From NCBI GenBank assembly GCA_963712655.1, contig CAVQIT010000008.1, positions 1,302,001 through 1,366,000 of the forward strand: a stretch of 64,000 nucleotides of DNA, read 5' to 3'. Made by a program: the position numbers and the translations under genes. This DNA is from Pollutimonas sp963712655 (GTDB lineage: Bacteria > Pseudomonadota > Gammaproteobacteria > Burkholderiales > Burkholderiaceae_B). Below, piece after piece: positions 14,764 to 24,590 of the stretch. Numbering within the stretch: position 1 is the first letter of the stretch; the number at the start of each line of letters is the position of its first letter. The notes under the pieces were generated by a model. It had not been told where the DNA came from, made no database searches, and saw nothing but the letters and a program-made list of their open reading frames with translations.

Positions 14764-17733
14764 GTGAACCTTTCCCGTCTTTTCATCCTCAGGCCCGTCG
14801 CGACGACGCTGGCAATGGTTGCACTGCTGATCTCGGGCATCCTGGCGTATCGCTTGTTGCCGGTGTCCGCCTTGCCGCAGGTGGATTACCCGACCATACA
14901 GGTGACTACGCTGTATCCCGGCGCCAGTCCCGATGTCATGACGGCGCTGGTTACGTCCCCGCTTGAGCGCCAGTTCGGGCAAATGCCCGGCTTGACGCAA
15001 ATGACCTCCTCCAGTTCGGGCGGGTCCTCGGTGATCACCTTGCAGTTCGACCTGAATCTTGCCCTGGATGTGGCCGAGCAAGAGGTGCAGGCGGCCATCA
15101 ATGCGGCCTCCAATCTGCTGCCCAACGATTTGCCGGCGCCGCCTATTTACAACAAGGTCAATCCCGCCGACACGCCGGTGATCAGCCTGGCCGTCACATC
15201 GCCCACGCTGCCGTTGTACGAAGTCCGCGATCTGATCGATATCCGCGTGGCGCAAAAGCTGTCGCAGATTTCCGGCGTGGGATTGGTCAGCATCGCGGGC
15301 GGGCAGCGGCCTGCCGTGCGCATCCAGGCCAACCCCCAGGCCCTGGCCGCGCACAATCTTACCCTGGCTAGCCTGCGCACTGCGATTGTGGGTGCGAATG
15401 TCAACCAGCCCAAGGGCAACCTCGACGGCCCGGAGCGCTCCACGACCATCAATGCCAATGATCAGTTGCGGTCGGTGCAAGATTACGAGCAACTGATAGT
15501 GGCCTATGAAAATGGCGCCCCTTTGCGTTTGCGCGATATCGCCCAGGCGCAGCAGAATGCCGAAAATACGCGCCAGGCCGCATGGATAGGCGCTTCCCCC
15601 GCCATATTGCTGAACATCCAGCGCCAGCCCGGCGCCAATGTGATCGATGTCGTGGACAAGGTAAAGGCACTGTTGCCGTCGCTCAAAACATCTTTGCCCG
15701 CCGGCGTGGATGTGGCCGTGGCCACCGACCGCACGCAAACCATACGCGACTCGATCGACCATGTGCAGATCGAAATGCTGCTGGCCATTGCGCTGGTGGT
15801 GCTGGTGACGTTTGTATTCCTGCGCAGCTGGACGGCCACTTTCATTCCCAGCGTGGTGGTGCCGCTGTCGCTGGTCGGAACGTTCGGCATCATGTATCTG
15901 GCCGGCTTCAGCATCAACAACCTGACGCTGATGGCGCTGACGGTCGCCACCGGCTTCGTGGTGGATGACGCCATCGTCATGATAGAAAACATCGCACGCC
16001 ATATCGAGAAGGGCGAAAGCGCCATGCAGGCGGCCTTGAAGGGCGCCTCGCAAATCGGCTTTACGCTGGTCTCCCTGACCTTGTCGCTGATTGCCGTGCT
16101 TATCCCGCTATTGTTCATGAGCGACGTCATCGGCCGCCTGTTTCGCGAATTCGCCATTACCCTGGCGGTGGCGATATTGCTGTCGCTGGCCATTTCGCTG
16201 ACGCTGACCCCCATGATGTGCGCCCGCCTGCTCAAGCCCGAATCGGAAATGAAGCATGGGCGGTTCCAGCGCCAGGCTGGAGCCTGGATGGACAGCCTGA
16301 CCCACTCTTACGACCGCGGCTTGATCTGGGTGCTGTCGCACCAGCGCGCCACGCTCTGGGTGGCGCTGGGCACGCTGGTGTTTACCGGCCTTTTGTATGT
16401 GCTGGTTCCCAAGGGTTTCTTCCCGCAGCAGGATACCGGCCTGATACAGGCGATCAGCCAGGGTCCGCAGACGGTTTCCTTTACGTCCATGGCGCAACGC
16501 CAACAGCAGGCGGTCGAACGGATACTGAAGGATCCCGACGTCGCGGCGGTGTCGTCCTTTATCGGCATAGACGGAACCAACGCCACATTGAATACCGGCC
16601 GCATGCAAATCGCCCTGAAGCCGATTTCCGAACGCGGCGCCGACGCCCAGGCGGTTATCCGCCGCCTAAGCCAGGAACTGAAATCGCTGTCGGACATCCA
16701 GGTTTTCATGCAGCCGGTGCAAGACCTGACGGTGGACGATCGCGTCAGCCGCACGCAATACCAGATGACATTGTCGGAGCCCGATCATGCCGCCCTGTTG
16801 GAATGGACTCCCAGGCTGGTCGATGCCTTGCGGGGGCTGCCGCAACTGGTCGATGTGGTCGACGACTTGCAAGGAGACGGCCTGCAGACGGTGCTGACGG
16901 TCGACCGGGATGCGGCGGCCCGCCTGGGCGTAAGCAATGCCGCGATTGACGATGCCTTGTACGATGCTTTCGGACAGCGCCTTATTTCAACCATTTTTAC
17001 GCAATCCACCCAATATCGCGTCGTGCTTGAAGTGTCGCCGCAATTCCGGCAAGACCCGCAAGCGCTGGAGCATGTTTATGTGCCGACCGCATCGGGCACG
17101 CCGGTCCCGATCGGCAGCCTGGCGCATATCAGCCAAAGCAGCACGCTTTTGTCGATAGAGCGGCTGGGGCAGTTTCCCGCGGCCACGATTTCATTCAACC
17201 TGGCTCCCGGCGCGGCCTTGTCGGATGCGGTCGATGCTATCCACAAGGCGCAGGCCGATCTTGCCATGCCCGCTTCGTTCGAACTGAAATTCCAGGGCGC
17301 CGCCAAGGCATTCCAGGCGTCGCTGTCCAGCACATTGCTGTTATTGCTGGCGGCCGTGGCCACCATGTATATCGTGCTGGGCATATTGTACGAAAGCTAT
17401 ATTCATCCGGTCACCATCTTGTCGACGCTGCCCTCGGCGGCCATAGGCGCGCTGCTGGCGTTGCTGCTGACGGGCGCCGAACTGGACATGATAGGCATCA
17501 TAGGCATTATTCTGCTGATCGGCATTGTCAAGAAAAATGCCATCATGATGATAGATTTCGCGCTGGACGCCGAGCGCCAGCGCGGCCTGAGCCCCAGGGC
17601 GGCCATACATGAAGCGGCCTTGCTGCGGTTCCGGCCGATTCTCATGACGACGCTGGCGGCATTGTTCAGCGCGATACCGCTGATGCTGGCCACCGGTTCG
17701 GGATCCGAGCTCGGCAGCCGCTGGGCCTGGTAA
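14764..17733 (+). CDS. mdtB: RND efflux permease, MdtB-like, frameshifted near the C-terminus
   Basis: A 989-residue frame for an inner-membrane proton-driven RND pump: N-terminal helix FILRPVATTLAMVALLISG, two large periplasmic porter loops and the GFVVDDAIVMIENIARHIEKG segment of TM4 with the proton-relay aspartates (about 395-415). The frame closes early with ..GSELGSRWAW. A single missing base near 17711 explains it: the next frame continues from 17733 with MVGGLLCSQVLTLFTTPVIYL.., the expected last membrane helix, to about 17867. That restored frame runs into the mdtC ATG at 17868 without a stop, so either the two pumps are now fused in frame or a second indel lies before 17868. MdtB and MdtC form a mixed trimer in the known system. 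Confidence 0.85.
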   Translation: MNLSRLFILRPVATTLAMVALLISGILAYRLLPVSALPQVDYPTIQVTTLYPGASPDVMTALVTSPLERQFGQMPGLTQMTSSSSGGSSVITLQFDLNLALDVAEQEVQAAINAASNLLPNDLPAPPIYNKVNPADTPVISLAVTSPTLPLYEVRDLIDIRVAQKLSQISGVGLVSIAGGQRPAVRIQANPQALAAHNLTLASLRTAIVGANVNQPKGNLDGPERSTTINANDQLRSVQDYEQLIVAYENGAPLRLRDIAQAQQNAENTRQAAWIGASPAILLNIQRQPGANVIDVVDKVKALLPSLKTSLPAGVDVAVATDRTQTIRDSIDHVQIEMLLAIALVVLVTFVFLRSWTATFIPSVVVPLSLVGTFGIMYLAGFSINNLTLMALTVATGFVVDDAIVMIENIARHIEKGESAMQAALKGASQIGFTLVSLTLSLIAVLIPLLFMSDVIGRLFREFAITLAVAILLSLAISLTLTPMMCARLLKPESEMKHGRFQRQAGAWMDSLTHSYDRGLIWVLSHQRATLWVALGTLVFTGLLYVLVPKGFFPQQDTGLIQAISQGPQTVSFTSMAQRQQQAVERILKDPDVAAVSSFIGIDGTNATLNTGRMQIALKPISERGADAQAVIRRLSQELKSLSDIQVFMQPVQDLTVDDRVSRTQYQMTLSEPDHAALLEWTPRLVDALRGLPQLVDVVDDLQGDGLQTVLTVDRDAAARLGVSNAAIDDALYDAFGQRLISTIFTQSTQYRVVLEVSPQFRQDPQALEHVYVPTASGTPVPIGSLAHISQSSTLLSIERLGQFPAATISFNLAPGAALSDAVDAIHKAQADLAMPASFELKFQGAAKAFQASLSSTLLLLLAAVATMYIVLGILYESYIHPVTILSTLPSAAIGALLALLLTGAELDMIGIIGIILLIGIVKKNAIMMIDFALDAERQRGLSPRAAIHEAALLRFRPILMTTLAALFSAIPLMLATGSGSELGSRWAW

Positions 17734-17867
17734 TGGTGGGCGGCCTGTTGTGCAGCCAGGTGCTGACCTTGTTCACCACGCCGGTCATCTACCTGATGTT
17801 CGACCGGATTGCGCGGCGCTTCAATACCTATCGCAAGGCTGGCGCGAAGCCGCCCGGAGATGGCGCC

Positions 17868-20800
17868 ATGAGGCTGTTTTCCCTGTTCGTCTTGCGTCCG
17901 GTGGCCACGACCCTGTTGTGCGTGGCGCTGGTCCTGACAGGGGGAATGGCCTTTTTTCTCCTGCCGGTCGCTCCCTTGCCGGAAATGGATTATCCCCATG
18001 ATTTCGGTGTCGGCCAGCATGGCCGGCGCCAGTCCCGAAACCATGGCTTCCAGCGTGGCGACGCCGCTTGAACAATCGCTGGGCGCCATTGCGGGCGTCA
18101 GCGACATGAGTTCGCGCAGCACGGAAGGTTCCACGCGCATTTCGCTGATGTTCGATCTGGACAAAGACATCAACGGCGCCGCGCGCGATGTGCAGGCCGC
18201 CATCAATGCGGCCCGCAGCATGCTGCCATCCAGCCTGCGCAACAATCCCACGTATCGCAAGGTCAATCCGGCCTCGGCGCCGGTGATGGTGCTGGCCTTG
18301 ACGTCCAAAACCTCGACCCAGGGGCGTTGTACGATCTGGCGTCGACGGTGCTGGGGCAGAAAGTGGCGCAAGTGCCGGGGGTGGGCGAGGTGGAAGTCGG
18401 CGGCAGTTCGCTGCCGGCCATCCGCGTAAGCTCGAATCCGCAAGCCCTGAACAGCGCGGGCGTGTCGCTGGACGAAGTGCGCACGGCCTTATCCGGCGCC
18501 AATACCATGCGCCCCAACGGCGTGGTGGAAAACGATCTTTACCATTGGCAGGTCAATTCCGGCGCGCAATTGAACCAGGCGGCGCAGTATCGCCCCCTTA
18601 TCGTGGCCTGGCGGGATGGCTCGCCGATACGCGTGCAGGATATCGCCACGGTCGAGGACTCGGTCGAAGACCTTTTCAATACCGGTTTCTTCAACGAGCA
18701 GCGCGCCGTGTTGCTGATTATCCGGCGCCAGGCCGACGCCAATATCATCGAGACGGTGGATGCCATACGCGAGCAGCTCCCCGCCTTCGAAGCCATGCTG
18801 CCGGCCGACGTGGCCCTGACAGTCGCGCAAGACCGCACGCCCAGCATCCGGGCCTCGCTGCACGAGGCCGAGCTTACCTTGCTGATTGCCGTCGGTCCTG
18901 GTGGTGCTGGTGGTCTTGCTGTTCTTGCGCAATCTGCGCGCGGCGCTGATTCCGGCGATTGCCGTGCCGGCTTCGCTGATCGCCACCTTCAGCCTGATGC
19001 TGTTGTTCGGCTACACCTGAATACGATTTCGCTGATGGCCTTGATCGTCGCGACCGGCTTTGTCGTCGACGATGCGATCGTGGTGCTCGAGAACATCATC
19101 GCGCCACATCGAAAGAGGCATGGCTCCCATGCGCGCCGCGCTTCGCGGCGTCAAGGAAGTGGGCTTTACGGTGCTGGCCATGAGCCTGTCCCTGGTCGCG
19201 GTATTTATCCCCATGCTGTTGATGGGCGGATTGTCGGGCCGCCTGTTCCGGGAGTTCGCCGTTACGCTGTCGGTATCGATCATGGTGTCCCTGGTGCTGT
19301 CGGTCACGCTGACGCCGATGATGTGCGCCTGTCTCTTGCGCTCCAAAGTGCATAAGCCGCGTTCCGCGGGAATGCTGACCCGCGCATTCCAGGCCATGGG
19401 CAGTCAATTCTGCGGACGGCTACAAGCGTTCGCTGGCCTGGTCGCTGGCGCATTCGGCCGCATCATGATGTTGCTGCTGGTCGCCACGATCGGGCTTAAT
19501 TTCTACCTGTACGCGGTCGTGCCCAAGGGGTTTTTCCCGCAGCAGGATACCGGCCAGTTGCTGGGTTTTTCCGGTGCGACCAAGGCACTTCGTTCAACGC
19601 CATGCTGCCCAAGCTCGACCGGTTCGGCAAACCTTGCTGCCCGATCCGGCGGTGCAAAGCGTCAGCGGCTACGCCGGCGGGCGAGGCGGCAGCAATTCCA
19701 GTTTCATGCAGATCCAGCTGAAGCCCATGGCCGAACGCAATGCCAGCGCCAACGATGTGGTGAATCGCTTGCGCAGCCAGTTCCTTGGCGTGCCGGGCGC
19801 GCGCCTGACCTGGTGCCCCAGCAGGATATTTGCGTCGGCGACGCGCAGAGCAGTTCCGGTTCATACGAATACACCATGAAAGGCAGCGATCTAGCACTGC
19901 TGCAAACCTGGCTGCCGAAAGTCCAGCGGGCGCTGGCGGCCATGCCGGAATTGACCGATGTCGATACCGACGTGGAAGACAAGGGTACGCGCGTCGAACT
20001 GGTGATCGACCGCGACGCGGCAACCCGGCTTGGCGTGGATATGTCGATGATCGCCTCGGTATTGAATAATTCCTTCAGCCAGCGGCAGGTGTCGGTGATA
20101 TACGGGCCGCTGAATCAATACCATGTGGTGATGGGGGTGGACGAGCAGTACGCGCAGGATGCCGAGTCGCTCAAACGCGTCGAGGTTGTCACGGCCGATG
20201 GCGGCCGCGTTCCGCTGTCGGCGTTTACCCGTTTCGAGATAGGCAGCGCGCCCTTGCGTGTCTACCACGAAGGCCTGTTCGCGGCCGAGTCGGTGTCGTT
20301 CAGCCTGGCGCCAGGGGTGTCGCTGGACCAGGCGACCAGCGCGATCGACCAGGCGGTGGCCCGCATCGGGTTGCCGACCCAGCAGATACAGGCCGGTTTC
20401 GTCGGCACCGCGCAAGCCTTGCAGGAATCGATGAGCCAGCAGCCCTGGCTGATACTGGCGGCGCTGGTGACGATGTATATCGTCCTGGGGATACTGTACG
20501 AAAGCTATGTCCATCCGCATCACCATCCTGTCGACGCTGCCATCGGCCGGTATCGGCGCCTTGCTGGCGCTGATCCTGCTGGGCGAAGAGTTCACGCTGA
20601 TCGCCTTGATCGGTGTGTTCCTGCTTATCGGTATCGTCAAGAAGAACGCCATCATGATGGTGGACTTTGCCTTGCAGGTAGAGCGCCGCGACGGGCTTTC
20701 TTCGCGCGATGCGATCTATCAGGCTTGCCTGGTGCGCTTCCGTCCCATCATGATGACCACGGTTTCGGCCTTGTTCGGCGCGCTGCCGCTGGTGCTGGCT

Positions 20801-20977
20801 TCGGGCGCCGGCGTCGAAATGCGCAGGCCTCTGGGCCTGACCATCGTGGGCGGCCTGATCCTGAGCCAGATTCTTACGCTATACACGACGCCGGTGGTTT
20901 ATCTGTACCTGGATCGTTTCCGCTTATGGGCCAATCGCAAGCGCGCCGGTTTCAAGCTAAAGCACGCTCAAGGTTAA
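17868..20977 (+). pseudogene. mdtC: RND efflux permease, MdtC-like, broken by about eleven single-base indels
   Basis: All parts of an MdtC-type RND pump of about 1035 residues can be read, from MRLFSLFVLRPVATTLL to LTLYTTPVVYLYLDRFRLW, but only by changing frame repeatedly. Apparent indels are near 17994 (+C), 18321 (-G), 18894 (+G), 19016 (-C), 19101 (+1), 19412 (+1), 19457 (-1), 19578 (-G), 19625 (-C), 19809 (-C) and 20518 (+C). Several fall in runs of the same base and three leave ACCTG where ACCCTG is expected or similar. I saw no in-frame nonsense substitutions, and codon use stays normal throughout. That pattern fits poor-quality sequence at least as well as true decay. If real, the efflux operon has lost one of its two pumps. 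Confidence 0.85.
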
Positions 20978-20993
20978 AGGGCATTTTGCACAC

Positions 20994-22541
20994 ATGACTA
21001 TTTCTACATTGCTGGACGGTTCCGCAAAGACTGGCTGGAAGCTCTTGTCGGCATCGGGCCTTTTGCTGTTGTTGAGCGCCTGCGCCGTGGGGCCCGATTA
21101 CCTGCGGCCGTCCATGGATGTGGGCGCCGCCTACAAAGAGGCGGCGCGCGCGGCGCAAGGCGGCGCGGCGGGCGGGCAGGGCGTCGACGGCTGGGTGCCC
21201 GCCCAACCCGGCGATGCGCTATTGCGGGGCGAGTGGTGGCGCTTGTTCAATGACCCTGTCCTGAGCGGCATGATGGCAACCCTGCAGGATTCCAACCTGA
21301 GCATCGCGCAGGCGGAGGCCCAGTACCGCCAGGCGCAGGCATTGCTGCAATCGGCCAGGTCGGGCTTTTTCCCAACTGTCGGCGCATCGGCATCGGCGAC
21401 GCGTTCGGGCACCGGCGGCAATGGCGACAATGGCAACAACGGCAGCGGCAGCTCTGGATCGTTCGGCGGCGGCAATCCAAGCAACCAGTACACGCTAAGC
21501 GGCAACGTCAGTTGGGAAGCCGATTTATGGGGCAAGGTGCGGCGCACGGTGGAGTCCAATCGGGCGGGGCTTGACGCCAGCGCCGCGGATGTCGCCACCA
21601 CGCGCCTGAGCATGCAGTCCACGTTGGCGCAGACCTATTTCCGCTTGCGCGTCATGGACGCGGAGCAGCGCTTGCTGCAGCAAACGGTCGATGCCTACGA
21701 CAGGTCGCTGACCATGACATTGAATCGTTACCAGGCGGGCGTCGCGGCCCAGGCCGATGTGGCCGTATCGCGCACGCAGCTTGAAAATACGCGCACGCAA
21801 TTGCTGGCGCTGGACTGGCAGCGCGCCCAACTGGAGCATGCGATTGCCGTGCTGCTGGGGCAGACGCCGTCCAGCTTCGCATTGAACAGCGCGCAAATAC
21901 TGGGCACGGTGCCGGTCATTCCCGTGGGCCTGCCTTCGCAATTGCTGCAGCGGCGCCCGGATGTGGCCGCCGCCGAGCGCCGCACCGCCGAAGCCAATGC
22001 CAGGATAGGCGTCGCGCAGGCGGCGTGGTTCCCCGATCTGACGCTTAGCGCGCAGGCGGGCTTTCGCAGCGGCCACTGGGTGCAATGGCTGGCGGCGCCG
22101 GCAAGCTTCTGGTCGCTGGGTCCGGCGTTGGCATTGACGATATTCGACGGCGGAGCCAGGCAGGCCCAGGTCGATCAGGCGCGCGCTGAATACGAGGCGC
22201 AGGTCGCGGGCTACCGTCAAACGGTACTGACGGCGCTGCGCGAAGTGGAAGATTATCTGGTGCAATTGCATGTGCTGGGGCAAGAGCAGATTACGCAAGG
22301 CCGCGCATTGGCGTCGGCGCGCGAGTCCTTGCGCCTGACGCAGAATCAATATCAGGCGGGGCTGATCGATTATTTGAGCGTGGTGCAGGTGGAGACCACC
22401 GCGCTGGGCACGGAGCGCGCCGCATTGCAGTTGACGGCCGATCGCCTGGTGGCCAGTGTGCAATTGATCGCCGCCCTGGGCGGGGGATGGGAAGCGGCCG
22501 CGCCCGGCGCGGATGGATACGCGGCGTCAGGGAAACAGTGA
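20994..22541 (+). CDS. Outer-membrane factor of the RND efflux system (NodT/OprM family lipoprotein)
   Basis: A 515-residue TolC-like channel subunit. A lipoprotein signal ends in LLLLLSACAVGPDYLRP, giving a lipidated Cys near residue 25; CAVGPDY is the standard NodT-family start. Two internally repeated coiled-coil/beta regions follow, with FNDPVLSGMMATLQDSN (about 83-99) and LDWQRAQLEHAIAVLLG. A Gly/Asn/Ser-rich stretch near residues 138-165 is unusual and probably lies in the surface-exposed beta region. Last gene of the efflux operon; its end overlaps by 15 bp the end of the convergent LysR gene. Confidence 0.93.
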   Translation: MTISTLLDGSAKTGWKLLSASGLLLLLSACAVGPDYLRPSMDVGAAYKEAARAAQGGAAGGQGVDGWVPAQPGDALLRGEWWRLFNDPVLSGMMATLQDSNLSIAQAEAQYRQAQALLQSARSGFFPTVGASASATRSGTGGNGDNGNNGSGSSGSFGGGNPSNQYTLSGNVSWEADLWGKVRRTVESNRAGLDASAADVATTRLSMQSTLAQTYFRLRVMDAEQRLLQQTVDAYDRSLTMTLNRYQAGVAAQADVAVSRTQLENTRTQLLALDWQRAQLEHAIAVLLGQTPSSFALNSAQILGTVPVIPVGLPSQLLQRRPDVAAAERRTAEANARIGVAQAAWFPDLTLSAQAGFRSGHWVQWLAAPASFWSLGPALALTIFDGGARQAQVDQARAEYEAQVAGYRQTVLTALREVEDYLVQLHVLGQEQITQGRALASARESLRLTQNQYQAGLIDYLSVVQVETTALGTERAALQLTADRLVASVQLIAALGGGWEAAAPGADGYAASGKQ

Positions 22542-23480
22542 GGCGACCCGTTTCCGTATCAAGGCGAATAGTTCAAGCGCCAAGGGGCTGGGCTGCGCGT
22601 CTTTAAGCCGGATGATGGCGACGTCGGGCATGAGTATTCTCGGCCTGATTTTCATGATCGCCAGGCCCAGGCGCTGCGACAGATAGTGGGCGGCATCCGA
22701 ACGCAAGGCGCCCACCAGATTGGGTTGTTCCGCTATCAATGCCCCGATTACCGGCATGAAGCTGGTTTCCACCGCCGGACTGGGAATAGGCAACTGGGCA
22801 TCGAGCATGGCCTTGCGCAATACATTGCGAATCAACGAGTCTTTCAAGGGCAGCACCCACGAGTAGGCCTGCAGATCCTTCAGTTGCAGGCTGCGCGATT
22901 TCTGTATGGTTGCCTTGTTGGTAATGATGTTGAGTTCGTCCGGATAAAGCACTTCTATATGCAGGAGCGCTGCTTCTTCGTCGGTGATGGGCTTGGCCGG
23001 CAAGCTGCCGACCAGAAAATCGATCTGGCCTGTTTTCAGCATGGCGAAGAGCGAGTCGGCAATACCGTCGCTCATTTCCACCCGCAAGCCGGGATACTGC
23101 GAGATAAGCTGCGCAATCGGTTGCGCCAGCAGCGAGACGCCGGTGTACGAAGGTGCGCCCAGCCTCAGCAAATTGTGCTGCGCATCAAGCTGCCGATCGA
23201 GCTTGCTTTCTATTCGCGCGACCTGTTTCAGGATAAGCCGCGCATGATGATCCAGGGATTTTCCGAAAGGAGTCAGCACGACTCCTTCGTGCTTGCGCTG
23301 AAATATGGGTTCGCCCATGGTGTTTTCCATTTCGCGGGCGATTTTGCTGATGGCCGGCTGCGACAAGGACATTTTTTCCGCCAGCATCCGGAATGAAAGC
23401 CCATCGGCCACGCCGCAGAGCAACTCGAATTGCTTGAGCCGTAGACGGTTGATCAGTCCGGCGCTCTTCTTTTCTTTCAT
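22527..23480 (-). CDS. LysR-family transcriptional regulator
   Basis: A 317-residue LysR regulator. The winged HTH occupies about residues 14-75 (LKQFELLCGVADGLSFRMLA, then SLSQPAISKIAREMENTMGE), followed by the type 2 periplasmic-binding-like effector domain. It is divergent from the Bug gene at 23606 with about 125 bases between them, the usual arrangement for a LysR activator of a catabolic operon, so it most likely controls the Bug/CoA-transferase/MaoC operon in response to its substrate. It converges on the efflux operon's last gene. No effector can be named. Confidence 0.93.
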   Translation of the reverse strand: MKEKKSAGLINRLRLKQFELLCGVADGLSFRMLAEKMSLSQPAISKIAREMENTMGEPIFQRKHEGVVLTPFGKSLDHHARLILKQVARIESKLDRQLDAQHNLLRLGAPSYTGVSLLAQPIAQLISQYPGLRVEMSDGIADSLFAMLKTGQIDFLVGSLPAKPITDEEAALLHIEVLYPDELNIITNKATIQKSRSLQLKDLQAYSWVLPLKDSLIRNVLRKAMLDAQLPIPSPAVETSFMPVIGALIAEQPNLVGALRSDAAHYLSQRLGLAIMKIRPRILMPDVAIIRLKDAQPSPLALELFALIRKRVASLFP

Positions 23481-23605
23481 GATTAACCAAAAGTTATCAG
23501 TTTATGCCTTAAATTCAATTTTCAGTTAACCATATAGAGGCCTATCCTTTACGCAACAACACGCGCGCACCTTGATGCGGCGCAAACAAATCAAAGGAGA
23601 TGGAT

Positions 23606-24580
23606 ATGAAGCTAATTGGAATCTGCGGCGCGATGTTATTGGCCGGCATAATGCCGCTGGCGGCTCAAGGCCAGGCGGATAGCTGGCCCCTCAAGCCGAT
23701 TACTATCGTGGTGCCGTTTCCTCCGGGCGGCGCAACCGATGCGATGGCCAGGCTGATCGCGCCCAAAATCGAGAAAGCTGTCGGGAAACCGGTAGTGATC
23801 GAGAACAAGGTGGGGGCGGGCGGATCGATAGGCACGCAGTTTGTCGCCAGGGCCAAGAACGATGGCTACACCTTCCTGTGGGGCACAGTGGCAACCCATG
23901 GGATAGGGCCCAACATATACAAGAACTTGCCTTATAACGCGGCCAGCGATTTCGCTCCGGTGGTGCATGTGGTCGATCAACCCTACGTCCTGGTCGTCCA
24001 CCCGTCGGCGGGCGTCGCCTCTGTAAGCGAGCTGATCGCGAAAGCCAAGGCTAATCCAGGCACAATTTCCGGCGCCTCGGCGGGGCAGGGAACCGGCGCG
24101 CATTTGATCCTGGAAAAATTCAAATCCGAGACAGGGGCGCAAATCTTGCATGTGCCCTACAAAGGGGCTGGCCCCGCCATGACCGATGTGCTCGGCGGGC
24201 AGGTTCAACTGACCTTCGATGTGATTCTCACCACCGTTCCGTATATTCATGCCAAGCGGCTCATTTCGCTAGCGGTGACGAGCGCCAAGCGGTCCCTGGC
24301 GCTGCCGGACGTGCCCACCCTGGACGAGGCCGGGGTGAAAGGCTTTGACGCCGTCGGCTGGAATGGCCTTTATGCGCCGGCCGGAACGCCGGCGGACATC
24401 ATCCGGAAAGTCAATGCGGCCGTCAACGCCGCCCTGGCATCGCCCGAGATTCATGACCGCATCGTCCACGACGGTTCGATTCCGGTCGGCGGCACGCCCG
24501 AGGATTTCGCCACGTTCACGCAGGCGGAGCTGGCAAGCTGGGGCAATGTAGCCAAGAAGGCCAATGTTTCATTGAATTGA
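23606..24580 (+). CDS. Bug/TctC-family periplasmic solute-binding protein
   Basis: A 324-residue secreted receptor with signal peptide MKLIGICGAMLLAGIMPLAA and mature start near WPLKPITIVVPFPPGGATD, the family's first ligand loop. GASAGQGTGAHLILEKF and HVPYKGAGPAMTDVLGG (about 155-195) are the other family landmarks. ATG 23606 is chosen over 23600 because it stands 6 bases after GGAG (23596-23599). It heads an operon with a family III CoA-transferase and a MaoC-like gene, so its ligand is probably a carboxylate that is then activated to a CoA thioester. No TctA/TctB genes are nearby. Confidence 0.94.
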   Translation: MKLIGICGAMLLAGIMPLAAQGQADSWPLKPITIVVPFPPGGATDAMARLIAPKIEKAVGKPVVIENKVGAGGSIGTQFVARAKNDGYTFLWGTVATHGIGPNIYKNLPYNAASDFAPVVHVVDQPYVLVVHPSAGVASVSELIAKAKANPGTISGASAGQGTGAHLILEKFKSETGAQILHVPYKGAGPAMTDVLGGQVQLTFDVILTTVPYIHAKRLISLAVTSAKRSLALPDVPTLDEAGVKGFDAVGWNGLYAPAGTPADIIRKVNAAVNAALASPEIHDRIVHDGSIPVGGTPEDFATFTQAELASWGNVAKKANVSLN

Positions 24581-24590
24581 AGGCGATGTC

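Noticed and set aside
14086..16053. 655-codon open frame on the minus strand
   Set aside because: It is antisense to the MdtA/MdtB coding region, rich in His/Gln/Arg as expected of a GC-rich shadow frame, and has no family features.
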